Of a stretch of DNA of 29,471 nucleotides, positions 24,583-29,471 are shown piece after piece. Under the pieces are notes generated by a model that saw only the letters and a program-made list of their open reading frames with translations, made no database searches and had not been told where the DNA came from. Source of the DNA: Acidobacteriota bacterium (GTDB taxonomy: Bacteria > Acidobacteriota > Terriglobia > Terriglobales > Acidobacteriaceae); assembly GCA_021841795.1 (NCBI GenBank), contig JAKCDN010000001.1:1-29471 (forward strand). Reading direction: 5' to 3'. The translations under genes and the position numbers were made by a program. Numbering within the stretch: the stretch's first letter is position 1; every line of letters starts with the position of its first letter.

Positions 24583-25239
24583 CTACGCCAAATCGGCTCC
24601 GCCGCGCCCGATATCCATCGATGCCGGAATCGGATTGCGCTCATCGATGTACGCCTCGATGCACCGGTCCAGATCCCCTTTGGCCTCGAGAATAAACTCC
24701 ACCGCGTCGCGCGCCGCTCCATATCCCCCCGCATTCGGCGTCACATAGTGCGCCTCTTTTTTCACCCGCGCCCGCGCATTCGCCACCGCCACCGCAAATC
24801 CCACCCCGCGCATGGCCGGAAGATCGATCACATCGTCGCCCACATAGCAGATCTCATCCAGCCCAATCCCCTCTTTGGCCGCAATCTCCCGGATCGGCTG
24901 CATCTTGAACGCGCACCCCTGATACACGTACTCAAGCTTCAGATCACGCGCCCGTGTCGCCACCGTCTCGCTCATGCGCTTGGTAATCACCCCGCACTTC
25001 AGCCCGCCGATGCGCGCCAGCGAAATCGCCGTGCCGTCGTGCGCGCTGTAGCCCTTGGCCTCCACCATCGCCGCCGATCCCACACCGAATCCGATCTGGT
25101 CTCTTCCGCGTATCTCCTCCAGAACTCCCTCGCGCGGAACGCCGGGAACCAGCCAGATGGTGCCGTCGGTAAAAACTCCGTCAACGTCGAACAGAATAAT
25201 CTTGATCTTGCGGGCGCGGTCGTGCGCTGTCAGTACCAT
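24583..25239 (-). CDS. kdsC: KdsC-like HAD phosphatase (KDO-8-phosphate phosphatase family)
   Basis: A 218-residue HAD superfamily phosphatase, subclass C0, expected to release phosphate from 3-deoxy-D-manno-octulosonate-8-phosphate for lipid A core synthesis. Motif I is LFDVDGVFTDG, with Asp18 as the nucleophile and Asp20 as the acid. CGVITKRMSE is motif II with Thr, Lys fits motif III (KMQPIREIA region), and YVGDDVIDLPAM is motif IV. A glycine-rich, approximately 25-residue insert between motif I and the next conserved Asp (EIRGRDQIGFGVGSAAMVEA) is longer than in E. coli KdsC and leaves room for a related nucleotide-sugar phosphatase. Start ATG 25239 has only a weak ribosome site. With lptD it supports an LPS-making envelope, though the other kds genes are absent here. 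Confidence 0.82.
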   Translation of the reverse strand: MVLTAHDRARKIKIILFDVDGVFTDGTIWLVPGVPREGVLEEIRGRDQIGFGVGSAAMVEAKGYSAHDGTAISLARIGGLKCGVITKRMSETVATRARDLKLEYVYQGCAFKMQPIREIAAKEGIGLDEICYVGDDVIDLPAMRGVGFAVAVANARARVKKEAHYVTPNAGGYGAARDAVEFILEAKGDLDRCIEAYIDERNPIPASMDIGRGGADLA

Positions 25240-25308
25240 AGGACAATTCTAGCGGGTGCCTGCCGCCGCGCAGCCTCCATCCCGGCCGCGTTACGCGAGA
25301 ATAGATGC

Positions 25309-25503
25309 ATGGACCCGCAACCGCCCGCCGCCCTGTCCGCCGGCCTTGATCCCGAAGACTTCTACTTCGACGGGCCGCTGCTGGTCTTTACCGCCGCCTG
25401 GCACCTCAAGCGCGGCTCCTGCTGCGGCTCCGGATGCCGTCACTGCCCCTACGGCCACGCCTCCGTCGCAACGGCCCGCCCCGCCGGCCCTGACCGGCCC
25501 TGA
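25309..25503 (+). CDS. DUF5522 family cysteine-rich miniprotein
   Basis: A 64-residue protein matching the short DUF5522 family: DPEDFYFDGPLLVFTAAWHL followed by KRGSCCGSGCRHCPYG. The four cysteines (C38, C39, C43, C46) lie in a compact cluster that could bind a metal ion or iron-sulfur cluster; the function of the family is unknown. ATG 25309 is the only sensible in-frame start and has a weak ribosome site. The last six codons (AGPDRP and stop) are made of the 10-bp tandem repeat described below, so the C-terminus may vary between strains. It is divergent from kdsC, 69 bases away. Confidence 0.75.
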   Translation: MDPQPPAALSAGLDPEDFYFDGPLLVFTAAWHLKRGSCCGSGCRHCPYGHASVATARPAGPDRP

Positions 25504-25545
25504 CCGGCCCAGTCCTGACCAGCCCTGACCAGCCCTGACCAGCCC
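25484..25545. repeat. 10-bp tandem repeat across the DUF5522 stop codon
   Basis: Six units of the form CC[G/A]GCCCTGA: 25484-25493, 25494-25503, 25504-25518 (with a 5-base insertion), 25519-25528, 25529-25538 and a partial unit 25539-25545. The first units carry GG, the later ones AG. The TGA of unit two is the stop codon. Period 10 is not a multiple of three, so copy changes would shift frame. Confidence 0.85.
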
Positions 25546-25617
25546 GCAAGCACACGTCAACCCATCTGCAATGCGCCCCGCTGAGGCCCTGCCCTTCTCA
25601 AAACCGGTCTTGCAAAA

Positions 25618-25635
25618 GCGCGGCTCAAGCCGTGC
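25618..25635 (-). terminator. hairpin with short T-tract on the minus strand
   Basis: GCGCGGC-TCAA-GCCGTGC forms a 7-bp stem with one G-T pair and a 4-base loop. On the minus strand TTTT follows directly, giving terminator character. It could end transcription that reads left from the VWFA gene across the YeaQ gene, or act as a bidirectional barrier between DUF5522 and its neighbours. Confidence 0.35.
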
Positions 25636-25717
25636 CTGCAAAACAAAATCATCCCTATCTTGAAATGCGATTGTCCTGGTCAGTATGGAATTTCTCTGGT
25701 CCGTCCCGCCGACGGCA

Positions 25718-25726
25718 TGATATAAC
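25718..25726 (+). promoter_or_regulatory. possible extended -10 promoter of the YeaQ-type gene
   Basis: TGATATAAC contains the TGN extension and a TATAAC -10 hexamer. No good -35 is seen at 17 bp. The leader to ATG 25824 would be about 90 bases. Candidate only. Confidence 0.35.
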
Positions 25727-25823
25727 TCCCTCGCGGCGCGCCAGGGCTCCCCCGGCTTCCACTCAACAGAAGTTCCTCTCACGCGCACGCCGCGCATCGG
25801 CAGCAGCCGACATGGAGGGAAGT

Positions 25824-26069
25824 ATGGGAATCGTTGCATGGGTTCTGGCCGGCCTCATTGCCGGATGGCTCACCGGCAAGATCATGAAGGGCTCGGGCTA
25901 CGGGTTCTTTGTCGATATCATCCTCGGCATCGCCGGCGCCATCGTCGGCGGATTTCTCGCCCGCCACCTGCTCGGCGTCGATGCCGGCGGCAGCTTCATC
26001 CTGACCACCGTAGTCGCACTCGTCGGCGCCGTCATCCTTGTGGCCCTCATCCGCCTGATCAAACGCTGA
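25824..26069 (+). CDS. GlsB/YeaQ/YmgE family membrane protein
   Basis: An 81-residue hydrophobic protein with three helices: MGIVAWVLAGLIAGWLTGKI, then FVDIILGIAGAIVGGFLARH, and a third from FILTTVVALVGAVILVALIR. The glycine-spaced first helix with GWLTGKIMKG and the G-x-x-x-D-I-I-L-G-I-x-G-A-x-V-G-G pattern are the signature of this family, often annotated as transglycosylase-associated or stress-response membrane protein. Its molecular role is not established. ATG 25824 is preferred to 25812 because GGAGGGA stands just before it. It is convergent with the VWFA gene, separated by 38 bases. Confidence 0.85.
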   Translation: MGIVAWVLAGLIAGWLTGKIMKGSGYGFFVDIILGIAGAIVGGFLARHLLGVDAGGSFILTTVVALVGAVILVALIRLIKR

Positions 26070-26107
26070 CCGCGTCCATGATCGCTGCGCTCCGGCGCAC
26101 GGTCCGC

Positions 26108-28276
26108 CTATTCGGCTCCGCCGCTCGCTGTCTGCGCCGGCGCCGGTGCTGTCACCGCCGGTGCGGCCGCCGGCGCCCCCGACGGCCGTACCAGCACCGC
26201 AAATCGCGGAAACGAGAAGCTCCCCGCCGCATCGTCGATCACGTTCAACTGGCACAGATACGTCCCCGGCTTCAGCTCGCTCAGCGGCACGTCGAGCTCG
26301 AATGCCACCGCGTCCCGTCCTTCCTCATTGATCGCCCTGGCCTGCACCATCGGCGTCTCGTACACCTTGGTCGATCCCTGCATCAGTTCCAGGCTGCTCA
26401 TCAGGTCGATGCCCGCCTTCGCGCCCTTCGCCCCGTTTTCCGCCGCCTTCTCATGCGCCGGATCGTACACCTCATACAGCAGGTACATGTGCTGGTCCCG
26501 CCGGAAGACATGGCTGATGTTCGGCACATACGCCTCCCCGTTGCGCACCAGCGGATCCTGCTTCTTGCTCGGCGTACGCTGCGACGCCAGCACGATCGAG
26601 CTCATCTTCAGCGGCGCCTTCTTCAGGTCCGGAAGCGTCACGTTCGCAATAAACGAGCCCATGCTGCCGGTCTGGTTCTCCCGCACCACGAACTTGATCT
26701 CGTACTTGCCCGGCGGCAGGTTGAAACTTGTCGTGTACTGGATATTCTTCTGCCGCGCCTGCTCCGATGCGTCCAGGTTCAGCTTCACCGTATCCCGCAC
26801 CCGCCCCACCGGACGCTTCGCCTCGTCGATCACCGCCCCGATGATGTCCAGCGTCGCCTTGTCCTTGTCCCCGCCCTTCACAAACGGAATCTGCGCCCCC
26901 GGAACCACCAGCGACACCGGCATGTAGTAGCGGTTCGCGTCCAGCCGGAAGTACAGCGCGTCCATGTACACGGCAATGTCGGTCGCGGGCAGATCGCTCG
27001 CAAGCTGATCCTGCAGTTCCTGCTCCCGGTCCTCTTTGCCGGAGTGCCTGAAATCGGCCGGCGCGTAGTACCCCGGCCGGTACTCCAGCTTGATCCCCGG
27101 ACGCAGCACCTTCACCGTCAGCTTGCGATACTTGCCGTCCCGCGCCGGGTTCGTCGAGTGGAAGCCCAGCGCGTAATACGCCGAGTTGTCCCTTTGCACC
27201 TGCGCAAACGCGGGCGCAAAATCGTTGGAATCGAAGAACGACTTCCCGCCCGTGTCCGACGAGAGCGTCGCCATCACCTCCTGCGTGGCAAAGTTCGAAT
27301 TCATGTTGTTCATCAGCGAGCCGCCGTTGAACGCCCCCTGCCCGCGCAGGCTGCCCGTCGACGCATCGCCCATCGGCCCCACCGCCTGCAACCCCCGCGT
27401 GTCCACGCTGTAGATTGCAAGATCCGCGCGCACCGCGTCGTTGATCGTCGCCCGCAGCGATGCCTCGTTCTCGATCCCGTCCCGCGAGATCCCGCCCGAA
27501 AAATAAAGCAGCGACTTCTTCTCGTTGATCTTGGCCAGCGACTGCGCAATCGAGCGCAGCGCAAACAGCTCGCGATCCGTATTCAGATCGTTGTATTCGC
27601 TCTCGTCCGGCGTATACGCGGTCGTGTCCTCCACCTGGTTCGTGTTCGCGTTGGCGCCCTGCGCGAATCCCTGACCCTCGGTGCCGTTGTATGCGCCCAC
27701 TTCGTTGATCAGCGCCTCCTTGTCCGCCGTGAAATCCTGATCCACGGTGAGCGTATCGCCCAGCGAAACCAGCGCCACCAGATCGGCCGCCTCCATCTTC
27801 GTCTTCAGAAAGGTCTGCGCCGCCTCCACGCTGCGCTCAAGATCCTCCGGCTGCATCGACGTGAGATCGAAAAACATCACGATCAGCCGGTGATTGCGCA
27901 GCTCTTCCGGCTTGGCCACCGCCACCGCCTTGTTGCCCGTCGGCCCGGCCGCCAGCCCGCTCACCGTCGCTTCCTTCAGCGGCGTCGCCATCTCGACGCT
28001 CTCAAAATCAAAGGTCGCAATCCGCTGTTCCTTGCCGTTTTCGTATACCTTGAAGTCGCTCTGCTTCAGGCCCTTCACCGGTTCGCCCGTCTTGGCGTCG
28101 CGCGCCACCACGTTGGTCAGCACCAGATCGGAGTTGGCCTTGAACACAAAGCCGCCCTGCGGCGTCGATGTCCCCTGCTCCTGCGCCGGCAGCGGCGTCA
28201 TGCCTGCCGCCGCCAGCGCCAGCGCCGCCGTCCCTGCCGCGAGTTTTTGTCCTAAGCCCGTCACCAATGCCCCCAT
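26108..28276 (-). CDS. VWFA-related Acidobacterial domain protein, secreted
   Basis: A protein of about 722 residues with a signal peptide (MGALVTGLGQKLAAGTAALA, hydrophobic to about 28, cleavage near PAQ). A short beta domain follows (FVFKANSDLVLTNVVARDA then LKQSDFKVYENGKEQRIATF), the usual entry to the VWFA-related Acidobacterial architecture. The VWA-like part runs from LIVMFFDLTSMQPEDLERSV (131-150) to about 400; its metal site is degenerate (D-L-T-S-M rather than D-x-S-x-S). GGISRDGIENEASLRATIND and YYALGFHSTNPARDGKYRKL belong to the same family pattern. The C-terminal 300 residues are beta-rich (tetratricopeptide absent) and end in an Ala/Pro linker. A TTG at 28348 would extend the frame. 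It follows the TonB receptor by 68 bases on the same strand. Exact function unknown. Confidence 0.85.
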   Translation of the reverse strand: MGALVTGLGQKLAAGTAALALAAAGMTPLPAQEQGTSTPQGGFVFKANSDLVLTNVVARDAKTGEPVKGLKQSDFKVYENGKEQRIATFDFESVEMATPLKEATVSGLAAGPTGNKAVAVAKPEELRNHRLIVMFFDLTSMQPEDLERSVEAAQTFLKTKMEAADLVALVSLGDTLTVDQDFTADKEALINEVGAYNGTEGQGFAQGANANTNQVEDTTAYTPDESEYNDLNTDRELFALRSIAQSLAKINEKKSLLYFSGGISRDGIENEASLRATINDAVRADLAIYSVDTRGLQAVGPMGDASTGSLRGQGAFNGGSLMNNMNSNFATQEVMATLSSDTGGKSFFDSNDFAPAFAQVQRDNSAYYALGFHSTNPARDGKYRKLTVKVLRPGIKLEYRPGYYAPADFRHSGKEDREQELQDQLASDLPATDIAVYMDALYFRLDANRYYMPVSLVVPGAQIPFVKGGDKDKATLDIIGAVIDEAKRPVGRVRDTVKLNLDASEQARQKNIQYTTSFNLPPGKYEIKFVVRENQTGSMGSFIANVTLPDLKKAPLKMSSIVLASQRTPSKKQDPLVRNGEAYVPNISHVFRRDQHMYLLYEVYDPAHEKAAENGAKGAKAGIDLMSSLELMQGSTKVYETPMVQARAINEEGRDAVAFELDVPLSELKPGTYLCQLNVIDDAAGSFSFPRFAVLVRPSGAPAAAPAVTAPAPAQTASGGAE

Positions 28277-28344
28277 CGCCTTTTGCCCTGTCCCGTCCTG
28301 CCGTCCGCGGCGCCGCTGCGCCTGCGCCCGCTCTCCGCGGCCCT

Positions 28345-29471
28345 TCAAAATCTGAACCGCGCCAGAAATTGAAACTGCCGCATCTGCCCCACTGAAGTCA
28401 CCTCGCCAAAGGTCGGCGCGCCATACGTCGTGTCGATCCCCGAATACTGCACCGTGTTGAACACGTTGTTGATCGTCGCCCGGATCTCCATGCTCCGCGT
28501 CTCCCCAAGCTGCATCGTCTTTGCCAGCGCCATGTTGTTGCTCACCGTTCCCGGACCTTCAATCGATGTCCGCGGCGCGCTCCCGAAGTAGTCGCAGAAT
28601 CCCGATGTCGCCGACGGCGGTGCATACGCCGCCGTGTTAAACCATGCCCGCAGCCGGCCTCCGCCCGCCGTCGGCGATTGGCCCGGCACCAGGTTCGGAC
28701 GCAGCGCCCCTGCGTTGCCGCACTCCACCCCCTGCGCCGTCGGCTCGAATCCCGGCGAAATCCACCCCCCGGATGCAAACGTAAAGCTGCCCGACACTGA
28801 AAATCCCTCCAGAATATGCGCGCCCGTTCCCGACGTGATCCAGTATTTGTCCGGACCGAACGGCAGCTCGAAAAGATACGTGCCGCTCACCTGATGCCGG
28901 CGGTCCAGCACCGAGTGGCCCTCCTCCGCCGCCAGATCCTGCCAGTCCTGCACCACCGCGCCCGCGCTGCCGTTCACTGAGCTCGCGTCGTCAATCGCGT
29001 GTCCGTACTGGTAATTGGCTCCCAGCGCCACTCCATGTTGCAGCTGCTTGTTCAGCCGCACCGTCGCCTGGTTGTCTTTGTAGTACGCCTCCGCCTCCTC
29101 GTAGTCGAACACCTGCGAGCTCGGGTCGGTGCTCGTGCTCGTCGGCAGCGCGCGCGGCGCAAGTTTCACGTCCAGGTGATTTGACCGCGCCCCGTTGTAC
29201 CCCAGGTTCATCACCATCCCCAGCGGCAGCCTCCGCTGCAGATCCAGGTTCCACGCCATCACATACGGCAGCCCGTAATGCGGATTCAATGCATAATTCC
29301 CGACCGACGCCGCTGCCGGAAACCCGTTCTGCAGCGTAAAGCAGTTGTTCGTCTGCACGCAGGCCGTCGACGGCGCGTTGCCCGCCGCCTCCTGGTTCGT
29401 CTGCTCGTTCGTGAACGGCGGCTGGTGCGCCATCGTGGTCGCAAACGTCGCGTATTCGCCCACCGTGTAAT
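28345..29471 (-). CDS. Oar-like TonB-dependent receptor, C-terminal part
   Basis: The 3' end of an outer-membrane receptor gene; the frame is open at the right edge, so the plug and N-terminal carboxypeptidase-like domain are outside. About 375 residues of barrel are visible, with strand-like stretches such as YVMAWNLDLQRRLPLGMVMN, VALGANYQYGHAIDDASSVN and GTYLFELPFGPDKYWITSGT. It ends in QFQFLARFRF, an outer-membrane insertion signal with terminal Phe. The segment MEIRATINNVFNTVQYSG is the N-x-F-N motif region common in Oar/TonB receptors of acidobacteria. Two Cys pairs (near CVQTNNC and FCDYF) may form surface disulfides. Ligand unknown. It is upstream of the VWFA gene in the same direction and may share its transcript. 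Confidence 0.85.
   Translation of the reverse strand, partial: YTVGEYATFATTMAHQPPFTNEQTNQEAAGNAPSTACVQTNNCFTLQNGFPAAASVGNYALNPHYGLPYVMAWNLDLQRRLPLGMVMNLGYNGARSNHLDVKLAPRALPTSTSTDPSSQVFDYEEAEAYYKDNQATVRLNKQLQHGVALGANYQYGHAIDDASSVNGSAGAVVQDWQDLAAEEGHSVLDRRHQVSGTYLFELPFGPDKYWITSGTGAHILEGFSVSGSFTFASGGWISPGFEPTAQGVECGNAGALRPNLVPGQSPTAGGGRLRAWFNTAAYAPPSATSGFCDYFGSAPRTSIEGPGTVSNNMALAKTMQLGETRSMEIRATINNVFNTVQYSGIDTTYGAPTFGEVTSVGQMRQFQFLARFRF

Larger units (their letters stand above)
25504..25823. other. 320-base region before the YeaQ-type gene
   Basis: Contains the tandem repeat, a hairpin at 25618-25635 and a probable promoter (25718-25726). It is AT-richer than its surroundings at 25640-25700. 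The plus-strand open frame running from 25632 into the next gene is not expected to be translated before 25824. Confidence 0.5.

Noticed and set aside
25838..28255. Plus-strand 805-codon frame opposite the VWFA gene.
   Set aside because: Arg/His-rich shadow of the real minus-strand gene; starts within the YeaQ-type gene in another frame.

Overview
The window is a GC-rich, densely packed stretch of bacterial chromosome that most likely comes from an acidobacterium of the Terriglobia/Acidobacteriaceae type. The best pointers are the large secreted protein with the 'VWFA-related Acidobacterial domain' architecture (26108-28276), the Oar-like TonB-dependent receptor next to it, a plant-polysaccharide pair (PL10 pectate lyase and CE15 glucuronoyl esterase) and a diderm envelope gene set (lptD, kdsC). 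This placement rests on gene content only. I saw no rRNA, tRNA, insertion sequence, prophage, plasmid or CRISPR signature.

Layout, left to right. (1) The end of rsmA, then an orphan FtsX/MacB-type permease overlapping an uncatalogued 51-residue single-helix membrane protein (1772-1927). (2) A minus-strand operon SDR, enoyl-CoA hydratase, CoA-transferase, MaoC hydratase (5632 down to 1964), divergent from a TetR regulator. A 7+7 bp inverted repeat (5641-5658) lies where two opposed promoters overlap. (3) The conserved block yceD-rpmF-plsX followed by a Trm112-like protein whose end overlaps the tail of the tetR gene antisense. (4) Convergent genes for pectate lyase PL10 and a CE15 esterase, then a chemoreceptor. 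(5) sthA (soluble transhydrogenase) followed by a ROK-family protein that lacks the usual ATP-binding DxGGT loop. (6) A minus-strand RDD membrane protein with a long acidic linker, divergent from lptD. (7) An ECF sigma factor translationally coupled to a zinc-finger anti-sigma factor that carries an apparent TonB-type C-terminal domain. (8) A small cluster of REP-like repeats, then trmO, queE, queC and kdsC. (9) A DUF5522 cysteine-rich miniprotein whose stop codon lies inside a 10-bp tandem repeat, then a YeaQ/GlsB membrane protein. (10) The minus-strand VWFA protein and the truncated TonB-dependent receptor at the right edge.

Together the genes cover envelope biogenesis (plsX, kdsC, lptD), translation and tRNA modification (rsmA, yceD, rpmF, trmO, queC/queE), uptake and breakdown of polysaccharides and acyl-CoA compounds, and surface signalling. 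No single stretch is clearly a new defence or mobile system. The least explained items are the anti-sigma/TonB fusion, the ROK protein without a phosphate loop, the permease-coupled miniprotein and the TetR-controlled CoA operon. Many long open frames antisense to the real genes are by-products of high GC content and were left out.
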